A model generated the notes under the pieces. The model had not been told where the DNA came from and made no database searches. It worked only from the letters and a program-made list of their open reading frames with translations. Made by a program: the position numbers and the translations under genes. A stretch of 64,000 bases of DNA. Source: Crocodylus rhombifer (lineage: Eukaryota; Chordata; Crocodylia; Crocodylidae). This document shows, piece by piece, positions 47,031-59,273 of this stretch (position 1 is its first letter; each line of letters starts with the position of its first letter). The DNA lies in NCBI GenBank assembly GCA_038503035.1, contig JAVSML010001068.1:165042-229041 (forward strand), in the 5' to 3' direction.

Positions 47031-47543
47031 CCTGGCCAATTCCAGATGAGTGTGGACATTTGATTCCCTGGGGAGAAGTAGCAGCAGCATACCTTGTGGT
47101 GCTGCTACTTATCCCTGGGGAACACCTGTGCCGTCTGTGCTCTGGCATGCAGCTGGTTACCCTGGGTGGGGTAGATGAGGATGGGGCCAGCAACTGTGCT
47201 GGCCCAGCTGCCTTACCTGGAGTCCTGGGGGTGGGGGAAGCTTCAGCCATGGTGCTTCTGCAGCTGGTAGCCTGGCCAGCAGCCCGACCATGGCTCTGGC
47301 CGGCCAGGCTCCAGTTTTGGACGGCGTGTGCTGCTGCCATTTGCGCCACCCCACTTTTTTTCCATGTGGGATTTTTGAACCCTGGGGTTTCCCAGGGTCA
47401 GCCCCCCCCCCCCCCCACACACACACACACACACTCTGCAAGGTAGCAGTTTGGAGAATGCATGGTTTGCAGTGTGTGGTGCTGCAGATGGTTGTGCAGC
47501 ACTACATACTGCACAGCCATGCTCATCTGGATATGGCCCCATC
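47031..47543 (+). mobile_element. TIR element of the GGCC...TCCAGA family, full-length copy
   Basis: The left end GGCCAATTCCAGATGAGTGTGG is inverted at the right end, which reversed reads GGCCATATCCAGATGAGCATGG. The interior matches the reverse complement of 18478-18956 and contains a poly-C/(CA)n run at 47401-47434. No transposase is encoded. The open frames on both strands (46577-47446, 47020-47349) are composition effects of this repeat. Confidence 0.68.
47401..47434. repeat. Poly-C followed by (CA)n
   Basis: About 17 C, then about 8 CA units, within the TIR element. Confidence 0.9.
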
Positions 47544-47574
47544 CTATCTTTGTAGATTCTTATATGCTACCCAT

Positions 47575-47625
47575 CAGACACAAACCAGAGCTTCTATTGA
47601 ATTCAGTGGGACTCCACATGTAATT
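47575..47625. repeat. Ancient dispersed repeat piece with GAATTCAGTGGGACT motif
   Basis: CTTCTATTGAATTCAGTGGGACTCCACATG resembles the TTGACTTCAATGGGA-type core seen at 34490 and 50745. Confidence 0.4.
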
Positions 47626-47679
47626 TACTTGCATAAATAAATGCTTCCTGTACTAAATGACAAAGGTGTCATAGAAAAG

Positions 47680-48472
47680 AAACAGGATACGTTTCAATAC
47701 TGACAAGTGCAGGGTGCTGCACTTAGGCAGTAGAAACCAGCAGCACACTTATAGAAAGGGAAACTCGCTTCTTGAGAGCACGGAGGCAGAAAGGGATCTT
47801 GGAGTCATTATTGACTCCAAGATGAACATGAGCCGACAATGCGAGGTCACGGTTGGCAGGGCTAACCGGACCTTGTCGTGCATCCACAGGTGCATCTCAA
47901 GTAGAGCCAGGGAGGTGATCCTCCCCCTCTATGCAACGCTGGTCAGGCCACAGCTGGAGTACTGTGCCCAGTTCTGTGCGCCCCACTTCAGGAGGGATGT
48001 GGACAACATTGAGAGGGTCCAGAGGAGGGCCACCCGCATGATCCGGGGACAGCAGGGCAGACCCTACATTGAAAGGCTGCGGGACCTAAACCTGTTCAGC
48101 CTTCACAAGAGAAGGCTGAGGGGGGACCTGGTGACTGTCTATAAACTCACTAGGGGGGACCAGAATGGTCTGGGGGAGACACTGTTTCCCCTGGCGCCCC
48201 CTGGCATGACAAGGAATAATGGACACAAATTATTGGAGAGTAGGTTTAGATTAGACATCCACAAAAACTACTTTGCAGTTAGGGCGGCTAGGATCTGGAA
48301 CCAACTTCCAAGGGAAGTAGTGCTGGCTCCTACCCTGGGGATCTTTAAGAAGAGGCTTGAAGCCTACCTAGCTGGACTCATTTGAGTCCAGTTTTTCTCC
48401 CGCCCAGGCAGGGGATTGGACTTGAAGATCTACAATATCCCTTCTGACCCGACTTCTATGATTCTATGAAAA
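47680..48472 (+). mobile_element. CR1 LINE 3' fragment with open C-terminal frame
   Basis: An unbroken frame (47714-48385, 223 codons) encodes the C-terminal third of CR1 ORF2: MLHLGSRNQQHTY, DLGVIIDSKMNMS, HRCISSRAREVILPLY, LVRPQLEYCAQF, RVQRRATRMIRGQQ, FSLHKRRLRGDLV, RLDIHKNYFAVRAARIWNQL and LEAYLAGLI. After the stop come a 3' UTR and the tail TCTATGATTCTATGA. It is 5'-truncated but otherwise lightly decayed. This segment lies beyond the reverse-transcriptase catalytic core, so it cannot act alone. Confidence 0.93.
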
Positions 48473-50744
48473 TGATAGCATATGATCATATAACTGAGGA
48501 CTCCACTGAAATGCATATGGAAGAGGGTAGTGAGGTAAGATTGAATGAGCAGTGTAAGGAAGCTTCAACATTCCCTACTTTTTAGTGATTAGCTTTATTC
48601 TCTTAACAGTCTAATATTCAATAAAGCATATTAGTTGTGCAAGGGACATTTTATTTCTGGAAGGCAACAGATTTAAGAATCTGCAGTTGTGTCATTTTGC
48701 CACATTTAAGTTAATGAATGTACAGTTCCAAGGTCTCATTTTCTTTTTATGTGTTTTCTGATGATTAAAAATCCTTGGTTTACTATGTACCATGTGGTTT
48801 AAATAGGTGCCTGAGAATTTCACACTTCTTTTCAGAGCTGAAACACACTTTGACCTCTATGAAGAGATTGCAAAAAACTCAGCATCTGGAGTTTACCTTC
48901 AGCAGGTTTCTGTCAACTGTGCCTTTATTAAGAGATCTGCTTTCACAAGACATATTGTTATCATTGTCACAGTCCTAGTGATGTGCAAGAAATGCATAGC
49001 GCCACAGACAAGAACCTAGTTTAAGAGGTATAAGGTAACAGTGTTGTACACAGTCCTCATTTCAGGTAATGAATACTGTGCAGCTTCCATATTGGGTTAT
49101 CTTTGTTCCCTGTTCAGATGTGCTGTGCCCCAGATGTATTTTCTGTAATACTGAATCACAAAAATCCCCACCGATTTACTAAAGTAATGTTAGTATCTTA
49201 TCTGAACCTGGTGTATGCATGAGCAAATCACAATTTCTTTTACTTCAGTTATTAGAAGATACTTGGCATATTCTCATTAAGAATCACATTGTAATTCATG
49301 GATTGTGAACATTTCTGTGCAAATATCTGTTACTCAAAATCTAAGTCCTTTTGATTGGTTGTAAATGGTTACATAAGCAGTATGTTGATGTTTTGGTCCC
49401 TAATTGGCTGAATGCACTTTATAATTTGTGAGAAGGGCACTTTATAATGAGGGAGCCAATGAAACACTGAATATATTAAATAAAAATAGCAGGTAAGCAT
49501 CATCATAGATTTTTTAGACAACACTGGACCTTTTCCTTTGGTATTCACATAGACCTTGTCTGAGGCATCACACCTAGAAAAAACTGGCCTACTAGAAAAT
49601 TTACTGACTGGATTCAATATCTAATTTTTATTTTTTGGATTGAGTTCACACACAAGGTAATTCTTCATGTGCAATCATGCTTGCAAAGCTGAATTCAAAG
49701 CATGTTTGATTTATTTGGTTGCCTGAACTCTGGCGTAGAGAAAAGGACTTTGGAAATCCCATGCCCCTGCTGTTTTAAGTAGGTTCAGGGTGAACGATTT
49801 ATATGTACACTACAAGTGAATAACAGAGCATAAAACATTGCAATCTGCCCTTTGTGGACCATATCAGTACTAACATTACTGTAGAGTATGCATACCAAGG
49901 AGGGGCAAGTGTAAATTCACTATTGGTGCAATTAGACACTGGCACATTTTCAAACTATTAGCCCAGTACTTATTTGTTCCTTAAAACTGTCTGTATTTGT
50001 GGCCTGCCATCATCCAGTTCCTCTAAGAATTTCTTTGGGAGTCACCCTGTGTGTGTGAGACCCTGGTGGCTTTCAGCAAAAGAGTTTGGAGAATATGAGC
50101 GTTCTGGTCTGTACCCCCATTGCGATGGCTCACAGATGTGGGCTCCTTCCCTCATGTCCAAGCAGAGCAGTTGGCCAAGGAACCCTAGAATCACAAAGAT
50201 TCCCTGGGAATAGGGTTATTTCCAATCATTCACCACTGAGAAGAACCAACAAACTCCATACTCTTAGGCTGTTTGAACAATTCCCACCAGGGGACAGACT
50301 CTTCATTTACTGTTCTCTCAATCTTAGGGCAAAGAGGAAGCACTTTTTTCACATCAACTGTGACAGGGTCTGGAAGTCAATAACATGAAAGATTATTCTT
50401 TTTACAGCATCTTCAAGTTTCTCACAAGGCATCTGGTCTTCTACTTCTGGTCTTTCAACAGCCCATGTATCTAACATTGTGGGAAGGGAATGGGGTCCCA
50501 TGTCACGCTCTTTGTTGCCAAATACTTTTACTCTTTGTTTCCATCTGTCACTCACATAGAGAGAGGGGTTATGTTGACAGGAGCTGGTTTTTTCATGGAC
50601 AGTGCTTTAGGAGCTGTGGGAAGAGCAGTGCCATCAACCAAAGGAACTACAACAGGTCTCTGCATCTCAAGCTCCAGTGGATGCACTGGAAGCACATACT
50701 GAAGGAGAGAAACAGGCCTTTATCTTGGCAGGTGTGGAATACTC
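48473..50744. other. Unassigned AT-rich DNA
   Basis: The open frame at 50086-50388 (residues FEQFPPGDRLFIYCSLN and RAKRKHFFHINCDRVWKSIT) has a coding-like look but no family I recognise and no splice context I can defend, so no gene is called. Confidence 0.4.
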
Positions 50745-50830
50745 TGGCTCTGATCCAGCAAACCACTTTCACACACGCTTAATTTAAATATAAGTAGTGC
50801 TACTGAAGTCAATGTTAATGATAATGATGG
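50745..50830. repeat. Ancient dispersed repeat with CTGATCCAGCAAA and TGAAGTCAATG motifs
   Basis: GGCTCTGATCCAGCAAACCACTTTCACACACGCTTAATTTAAATATAAGTAGTGCTACTGAAGTCAATG is the clearest copy in the window of a repeat family I recall as common in reptiles and birds. The family name is not certain. Confidence 0.5.
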
Positions 50831-52952
50831 CCCTAATTCTGGTCATATTACCCTCCTGAGTCTAATTGCATGATTGCGTCAAGTAGAATTTGATCCAGTT
50901 TTAGAATGAAGGTGTGATGTAGAAATACAAGAGCAATTTAGTGGAGGGATGACAGAGCTAAATTTAAACTAACCTGCTCAGGTCCCTGTAAAGGCTATGA
51001 CCTAGCTTGGGGACAGTCTAGTGAGTGCAGCACAGAGCTGTTTCTGAGCTGCCAAACCTACCTGAGAAGCAGAGTAAATTACTCCACCCTCAGCTCACAG
51101 GCCTCTGTGACTAGACTGGTACCCATCCACGAACCAGGTCTCTTAAAAGTAGCTCAGCATGTCTGCACTGCACCACACTTGGGTTTTCACAGGGAGATTA
51201 TCCTTTCAGAAAAGAACAATATCTATTATTACTGGTATATATTCAGGGATAGATCCAGTGGAGGTGCAATGGTGCAGTTACACCCCATTTTAATTTCTCC
51301 TTCATCCACACTTTAAAATGAACTGGGAGGAGCAGCAACATTTTTATTCAGGCAGTCCTGTTAGAATCAAATGGCCCATTATCATCTCCCTGATTCCTGC
51401 TAATCTCTTACCACTGTACAGGTGTTAGCAACCTTCTATCCTTGTTAATATTCTTGTTTCATTATTCAGACTACTCTTTCTTCTGCAATCTTGCTGTATC
51501 TTTGCAGACTGTTTTTAGGTCTATCTAAAAACCTTAAATTAGGTACGGTAATATTAACTCAGGTGTAAAAATGCTAACAATGAAGTACTGGAGGCTTTGC
51601 CAAGATGCTCTAGAAGGCTATTTTTTGTTTTATGCATCTGAATAAAAGATGTACACTTACCCATAATGACTACAAGACTAATGATACATTGGCCTTTGAC
51701 TATTTTTGCCTAGTTATGTTTTTTAAACTTTATATATAATCTAGCAAATTAGTGCACATTCCAATAGTTGTGTTTGTTTTTTGCTTTGACTTTTAACTAA
51801 ATAATACAGTGCTAGCCCTCTACCATATTACTGAAACATCTAGTTTCTTTTTAACTAGAGAAAAAATATGTTACATCAAATTTGATTATGTGCCACACCA
51901 TCTGCACCTCTCTTTTCAAAATCCTAGCTCTACCCATGTATATATTTTCATATTAATGCAAAAAGCCCAATCTGAAAGAGAGAGACCTCATTTAGCTAAA
52001 CAGTGGACAAATATAATGAAAAATGTCACTTGCTTCAATAATTTCTGGATAAAATAGATTATGATCTAAGTGTAAGACGGGATAAGATAAAGGAGTATAA
52101 TAAATAAGGGAGGACAAGGTAAACTGTTATGATTAGCATAAGCAGATATAACAAAATTCTGTCTCTGTGAACCCGCAGCCCTGAAAAGCAAAAACTCTGG
52201 TTTGTATTCCCAGCTCCACAGTGGACTTATTTTGTCATCTTGATGATGTCTCTGACTGTTGCTGTCCACTAATTTTAATTTACCTATCTGTAAAGTGAGT
52301 GCAATAATACTCAGACCTCGAGTTTACATGAGGCTTCATTAATTAATGATTGTAAAGTGCTTTTAGATGCTTATCTGAAAGATTCTATATATTAGGGCTT
52401 CATAGTATATTTTATTATCAAGTGATAAAAATCTATGAGCAACAAAAATAATAGCATCTGCAACAGCATCAATTTCATATCTAATTAAAGGTAAGTCAAG
52501 TGAAACAATGAGGTAGAAATAATCCTCTACTGCTTAATAGAGTAAAAAAAAATCACAAATCTGGGAAACCATATTTCAGTGTTTACTCTAATCACTTGAG
52601 TCATTCTTAAGTACAACATTGCTATTATGCTCCTTACGTATTGTTTTGACATACATGTACAGTTCCTTGCAATACGCTGGAAAATCTCTCATGGAGTAAA
52701 TTGAAGAGTCTAAATAAATAGAAATAGGTTCTAGGGAATTAAGCGAATTGTTTTTCCCCCCATTTTAGGATAAATTCTCTGTTTTTATTTTTGTAAAATA
52801 CTTCCTTAGAAGATTTGCAGTGAAGATAAGATAAAACTTTTCTAATCTTACAGCTAATTTATTGTGTAGTAGTTGACGTATTGTTAATAAAAATGAAAAT
52901 AGAAAAAAACAAAATAATACCCTATTTAACCATTTCACAAATTTTAATTCTA
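50831..52952. other. Unassigned AT-rich DNA
   Basis: Nothing recognised apart from short A and T runs. Confidence 0.5.
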
Positions 52953-53488
52953 CAGGCAGTCCTTGCACTTACAGCAGGTTACATTCCTGGAAAAGGCACT
53001 GTAAGTCGAAACAATGTAAGTTGAATCTGATTCTCCCATAGAAACAATGTTATAATAGGGGGTTATGTTCCTGACAAAGGGCCTGATGCCCAACTTCTTA
53101 TAGAAATTATCATAAACACAGCCGCCAGGGTGCAGCTGGGACCTGCCCACCCCAGGAGTGATTCCCATGGCCTGTCCCACCCCACAGGCAGTGCTTCCAG
53201 CCCCGTGAGCCCATGCCAAGTGGCTGGGTGCAATGCCTGTTACCATCACTAGAGCACTGCCTTTTCCTTTTATCAGCCATTTTTAAGGACTGAATATATA
53301 AAGAAGCTTAACATACACTAAGAATACAAGAAACTTACACGCCAGAGCACATCAGGAAGCAGATTGACTGTGTGCCGCCTAAGTTGCCGTTATGCCGTAA
53401 GTGCGAGGATCCAGCACCGTAAGTAATATCATGGGTGTAAATGGCAGAGCACCTCAAGTACAAATCACTGTAAGTCGAGGACTGCCTG
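52953..53488. mobile_element. Tc1/mariner-type non-autonomous element
   Basis: Both ends start CAGGCAGTCCT (left CAGGCAGTCCTTGCACTTACAG; right, reversed, CAGGCAGTCCTCGACTTACAG). The element is bounded by TA on both sides (52951-52952 and 53489-53490), the duplication made by Tc1/mariner and pogo/Tigger transposases. It has repeated internal GTAAGT motifs. The 536-bp interior has no transposase. Its two 21-bp ends differ at few positions, so it is moderately old. I lean towards a pogo/Tigger-type assignment from the end sequence, but this is not certain. Confidence 0.82.
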
Positions 53489-53490
53489 TA

Positions 53491-55061
53491 TTTATTTTCA
53501 TCTTTTCAACTGCATGAAAACAAACAAGCTCTGACTATTAAAAGAGACATAAATAAGCAGCTCACCGTTAAAAAGCGTAACAATATACCCTTATTCAGGG
53601 CTACCTCTTCCCAGATACTCATCATGCTAATGTCTGAAAGAATGTATCTGTTGAATATATCAGTATTGAATGTGAAAGTATCCCCAGAAGCCCATTCCTG
53701 GGATCTGGAACTCATAAATTAATGGCTAGTAAATGTTTCATTAAGGCAGGCAAATAGTATTGAAGTTTAAGGAAGGGTACTATTTTATCTGACATGCAGA
53801 AGCTCATCACACTAACAGGGGTGGCTGCCTGATTCACATTAGCCAATCAGATATTTAGGACGTAGGGCCCAATCCTGTAAATAGATCAGCCTGCTTGGGG
53901 TTTTAGTCCTTCAGAGCATGCCAGCAGATTTCCGTGGGATTTCAGAAAAAAAAGAACTGGGATGTAAGAAGCTGATGGTAAGATGATAAGATGAGACCTA
54001 CTTCTCTTTTCCATGTGCCTTTTATATTTTGGATAAAACAACATTTCCCTTTACATATATGTCTTTGGACATTCTCATACACTACTACCTCTATTACCTT
54101 TATATCATTGTTGTTCCTCACAACGTAGCATTTATAGAGGCAGGATCTTGGCTGCTGGATAAACTGAATAAATAATAGAGTAATACTTCTGATTTGTAAC
54201 ATCTCAAAAGACTGTTCTTGTTGATATCTGTACATGTTATCATTGTGGTTCATGCTTCAGATTGTGTCATTAATTAATGTATTACCAACATCCACTGAAT
54301 GAATATGATCATTTGGGTTTCTCCCCCTTCCGCATCTGCAAATGGAAAAAAACAAAGTCAGTACATTCTTATATTTAGTAGCCAGGCATTGATATCATTT
54401 AGGAAAGATGCAAACTCAACTGTTTAGTGATAATAGAATTTTTTATCAGACTATACCCATTTTTACAAGCTAAAATGACATGATCTTGTCAAATAATACC
54501 TGAAAATGTCCATAATGCACCTTCTGTTAAAATTCATGGGATTTACAAGGTCAACAGCCCATCTGCACATGAGAAGCATTTCAATTATTTTGTAACCCAT
54601 TAAATATTGCAGATTTTTAAGATGCCCTTTCCTCTCAATAAGCTGTTATTTCTCTCCTCAAATAAAGATGAAGGGCAACACATCTGGAAGTTAGGATTTA
54701 ATTATTGTTTAAATCCTGTGGGTGGGGGACCATATTTCTACTTATAGTCTAATTAGTGGGTGGAATTTTGAGTAGAACTTACAAATAGTTATCCACAGAC
54801 AAACACAAATACACTTAAATATAATTTGCTTTACCTAACAAATAAATTTGCCTTGCAACAGGAGAGAAATTAAATAGCTCTCTAGAGGGACAATGGCCTG
54901 TCCTGAATGCAGGGACCTTGTGGAATAGATGGCCAGGCTAGCTTTGGTATTTAACTTTTCCTGAAGGCTTAGTTTAAGGGATATGCTGTGGCAAGGTAGG
55001 AATAAAACAGAAGTCAGACAACTAGCTTGCAATCTTGATTCCAGACGTTTGTCTTCAAGCT
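53491..55061. other. Unassigned AT-rich DNA
   Basis: No repeat or coding feature was recognised. Confidence 0.5.
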
Positions 55062-55138
55062 TATGCAGGGGGTCGGACTCGATGATCTATTGAGGTCCCT
55101 TCCGACCCTAGCATCTAGCATCTAGCATCTAGCATCTA
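55062..55138 (+). mobile_element. CR1 LINE 3'-end fragment with heptamer tail
   Basis: ATGCAGGGGGTCGGACTCGATGATCTATTGAGGTCCCTTCCGACCCTAG is the CR1 3' end of the same subfamily as 59729-60280. It is followed by four AGCATCT units, an unusual tail compared with the ATTCATAG or TCTATGA tails elsewhere. Confidence 0.85.
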
Positions 55139-56209
55139 TACCCTTACATTGGCAGGGTGGACTTTCCCTTGGGGGAACTGTGTACTTGTCTTTTGGGCTA
55201 CTGACAGACATTCAATTAAAGGTGTGATGCAATCTGATCCATAATCATAACAATCAAACTTTCTAACATGCCATGTGGTATGGTTGGAGGCGCAATTGTG
55301 GAATCGAGGATCAGATCCCAATTGTCCCCTATTGCCAGTGCAGGGGGAACCCAAGATCATAATCCTGGACTCCTTCTGCACTAGCAAGCACCAGCCAGTT
55401 AGTTCACTGCCACTTCCAGCTGTGGAGGCTCACTGAAGCAATGGGCTCTGATGTTTTCCCAGTTGCTGAAGTGCACTGGAGCCCTTCAAGTCTCTGGTGT
55501 GCTTCTGAGGCTCAGAGCAGCCACATGTTGTGCCCATATGATAAAACCCCCCCACAAATTATTAGACATATTTTGTGTCTATGGTTTATGTCTTGTTTTA
55601 TTGCAACATTAAATGCATGATCTATGGCCAGGTTACTACTTAATACATGAATCACTGGTTAATCACGTCTTAAGGGTAATATCTGCCAAAGGCCTTGGAT
55701 GGCATTGTTGGCCTTTCCAGAACAGATGAGGGGAGAGATGCAAATGGCTTATGGAGAAGGGAGTTTGTAGGAAAAACAGAACAGTAGCTCCCTTGCTCCT
55801 GGGAACCAGTGGGCAATCATGATGCAAGACTTCCAAGAGATCCTGGAGCGGCCATTTGTCTTTGCACTAATCTCATAAGGTGGCTCTTCCAAAAGGCATG
55901 GTTGAGCTTGCTTTTGGCTGAGGAAAGTCCTGCTGCTGCATTTGACTTTCTTTGGGGAAAAAAGGTATATTTTAAAGGTATAGGCAGTCACATTGGAGCT
56001 GCAGACAGAGATCGCTGGAAATATCCAGGCTGAGGAGTGAGGCATTACCAGCATTGACAGTGGCATCTGCTGTAAGTTCGTGGAAAGTTTGAGATCACAG
56101 GAGTCACCTGACCAGTGGAGCCCTGGTCACTCTGGAGCTGGGGATGCACTCAGATTGAGCCAGAGGAAGAGCCATCTGCCAGGACCCTCACCTATGTGCA
56201 TCCCCCATT
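55139..56209. other. Unassigned DNA
   Basis: No repeat boundary was recognised. It may include the left end of the element carrying the Myb-like remnant. Confidence 0.4.
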
Positions 56210-56252
56210 CCTTCCATCCATCCACCCTTCCATCTGTCCATCCATGCACCTC
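56210..56252. repeat. (CCAT)n-like microsatellite
   Basis: CCTTCCATCCATCCACCCTTCCATCTGTCCATCCATGC, imperfect CATC/CCAT units, lies directly before the Myb-like frame. Confidence 0.7.
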
Positions 56253-56277
56253 CTCATAGCTGGACTTTTGCCCACCT

Positions 56278-56951
56278 ATGGATGCTGAGACCCAACAGGC
56301 AGTACCACGGAAGAGCCCATCCTCTCCTCTTTCAGTACCCAGCCCTGATCACACAACTGGGGCCACATGGAGGGATTTTATCACCATCTGGGATGAGCAG
56401 GAGACTCAGGACCAGCTCCACAAATGGCACTGCAAGAGTCATGTATTCAAGTACATTGCCCAACAGATGCAAGAACAGGGCCAAAACAGGGACTGGGTGC
56501 AGTTGCAAGCCAAGACAAAATGGATGACAGTCCAAGACAAATGCATGCATGACACCAATAAAAAGACCAGAAGTAGAAGGCATTCCATCTCTTCTGTGAG
56601 GAGCTATCTCACTTCCTCACCACTGACAGAGCCATCACCACCCCACACATGTATGGCATTATGAGCAGGAAGGAGTTGTCAGCAGGAGGTGGTTCAGGAA
56701 AGCCCTGGTGTGATGAGACAACCAGGTGCCCAGGAGCAGGTTCCCAGGGGCTGCACTGCACTGAACAAGGTCTGCTGCTGGTGGTGGTCCCTGAGAATAT
56801 TGAAAGATGTAGTAGCAGAGGTACACCTGATGGACCTGAGCTCCTTGTCATCTTCTTGGGCATGGTTGAGTATGTAGACCAAAATGTGCAGAAGCAGAAG
56901 GAAAGCTGGATAGAGAGCAGTGGCATAGCTGCTTTCCCTGAAGAGGGGTAG
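56278..56951 (+). pseudogene. Myb/SANT-like (trihelix) protein of a Harbinger-type element, frameshifted
   Basis: The frame from 56278 encodes a Myb/SANT-like domain: spaced tryptophans at residues 31, 38, 73 and 82, with TWRDFITIWDEQETQDQLH, HVFKYIAQQMQEQG, NRDWVQLQAKTKW and DKCMHDTNKK. Near 56570-56580 the sense continues in another frame (KAFHLFCEELSHFLTTDRAI, then 56649-56951), so one frameshift breaks it. This resembles the DNA-binding accessory protein that PIF/Harbinger elements carry to recruit the transposase to nuclear DNA. A related domesticated group exists in host genomes, but the frameshift argues for a dead transposon copy. No transposase was recognised next to it. Confidence 0.6.
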
Positions 56952-58030
56952 GAGGGTCAACAGAGAAAACTTATCATAGCTACCTTGCCATCTCCAATTG
57001 GGTGCCCAGGAAACTGCTGGGATGGTCTTAAACAACTGACCATATACTTCTTGCTATCAGCAAAAGTTGCTACTTCACACAAAGGCTCTGTGTGTCCTGT
57101 GTCAAACTGCAGAAATACTACCTGTGTGAAGGAGTACAGTATGTGGAGGATATGATGACATCTCAGGGCCAGGGGTAGGGGTGCACAGCTGCATGGCTTA
57201 TAGGAGATGTCAGAAACAGGCATTGAAGAAAGGAGGAGATGCTGCAGGCTTTTGTCATTGCCTCTAAGTGCCTGCCCATGAATGTGGCTTGGTGCATGTG
57301 GAAGGTCTGGACTCACAATTTGTCATTCCAGGTGTCCAGAACAAGCCACTCCCACTAGTTGAGGCTGATGACATGAGCCCAGAACTGGTGTTTGACAGCC
57401 TGGAGGTGGTGCCAGAGCACCCCAGCATTCATGGCATCCTGGGTGACCTCATCCTCTTTGATCACATGGAAGTCAGTAGCACAAGCCAAGATGCTTGGTG
57501 GCTGCATGGCATAGTAGGTGACCTCTTACGAAATGGCCAGTTGCCAGTTCCTGGGCATGGTCCAGGTCCATGTCCAGTTGGCCACGTATGTCTTGCACCC
57601 TACAGTGAGAGTCAGTCAGGACTGCAAGCAGGATGCACTACTGCTTTTGGGTCTGTGGGCTTTGGTGTAGGTGGTGGGGCACCATGGGGAGGTGTGGGCA
57701 GGCCAAGAAATTGAGGCATGTGCAACGAAGGGTACTCATTCTGGGGCTCTTCTGGAAGCCTTTGAGTGGGATGTAGAATAAGTTCCATGGTGAGGGAGAC
57801 CAGGGGCTGGGGAGATGGTTGCCAGCACCCAGCAGCCAATCAGGGGTGGCCCAGGTGCTTGGCTGTGCTCACCGGTCTCAAGCAACCTGAGGAGCCCACA
57901 GGACACCCTGAGAAGCATGCAAGAATGTCCCCTACCTGTGGGACTCCACCACTGCAGGCTGCCTGCATGCCCCACCCACCTTGCAATGGCAAATGTGTAT
58001 ACTGTTCACTCTCAGTCTAAACTAGGTCAC
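56952..58030. other. Probable non-coding or scrambled part of the same element
   Basis: Open frames at 57268-57714 (plus) and 56957-57316 (minus) have no recognised domain. Composition is similar to the Myb-like region and GC-richer than the flanks. The sequence from 58031 to 58793 is AT-rich and unassigned. Confidence 0.3.
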
Positions 58031-58793
58031 TAAGAGAAAACTGTGTAACTTGGATTAATGTCTCCCCTGGCTTTTTGAACATCTGTACATGGTGTGTATG
58101 TCCAAAAGGCTCATTTAGTATTGACATTTATGAAAATGAAGTTACTGGGCCTGGTGCAAAAGTGTATTAGTCCAGTATAATTACATAGAGTAAGACAGTG
58201 GTGAATCTGGCCAGCTGTCTAGAATTGGCCAAATGAAAAAAACAAGCTTTCCTTGTTAGAGTGATGGGGAAAGACCATCACCTAAATTACATGAAACATA
58301 TTATCTGACTATCACTGACTATGGTAAAGGAACAAACATATTTATTCAAAAATCAAATTAAAAAAATTATGAAAAATTCCAAACATCTTCATATATATTA
58401 ATAGTGAATAAATTGACTGGCTATGATACTGAAAGCAAGTGGCATGTTATAAATACCCAGTAGTATTGCATGAGCCAAAGAATGGCACTTTCAGAAATGA
58501 AATTACTATAGCATCCAGAAGGCTGGGTGGCTAGCACATCAGTGCTACTCCCATCACCACCATCTCTGACATCACTCCAATTCCAACTGGAATGACTGTT
58601 TTGTGGTGGGCCAGTAATGGATTTGTATGTCTCAGTCCAGCTTTTTTCATGATTCAGTTTTAATCAACGTCCTTCAGAAAGCTGGCTGATGTTGCCATAC
58701 AACACAAGCAATGGACTGAGAGATAAAAAAAAAAATACTATGCTATACAAGCAATGCTGAGTTGCTGGGTTATTTGTAAGATATGTTCTAATG

Positions 58794-59273
58794 CAGTGGA
58801 GGCCAACCTTTTTTGGAAGACAAGCCACAAACTAATTCTGCACCCTCCATGGGTGCCACTCCAAATCCCTTTCCCCTGCTGAATCTGCTGCTTTGCTTTT
58901 TCACTCTCTGCTCTGTCTGCCTCTGATTCCCTCTGTGATGTGCCACACACAGAGGCTGCCCGAACACTTGTAGCAGTGGTGATGTGTAGGGGGTGCACAG
59001 GGGTGAGAGCGCCAGTGCACCCCCTGTCAGGCTGCGCTCCCTGTTGAGCTAGTGGGCAGGGGGGCAGACAGGAGCACCACTCACCTGTGAGCGCTGGCTG
59101 TGGGACTTCCGGAAGTGATGTGACTGCTTTTTGGTGAGTAAGATCAGCTGTGGGGGACCCCCCCCCCGGTCAGTGGGATCGCCTGCCAGGCAACACTCCC
59201 CTCCAGTCGCTGACTCAAGAGGCACCAGTTATTCATGACTTGTGGCACAATAGCCATATGCTGGCCACCCCTT
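58794..59273. mobile_element. Non-autonomous hAT element, second family
   Basis: The left end CAGTGGAGGCCAACC and the reversed right end AAGGGGTGGCCAGCATATGG are inverted. Octamers TTCTAATG (58786-58793) and TCCTAATG (59274-59281) match at seven of eight bases, an 8-bp hAT duplication. The interior has a C-run and a CR1-unrelated GC-rich part, with no transposase. The sequence from 59282 to 59728 is unassigned. Confidence 0.8.

Noticed and set aside
46577..47446. 289-codon open frame on the plus strand
   Set aside because: It runs from unassigned DNA into the TIR element at 47031 and a poly-C/(CA)n run. No domain is recognised.
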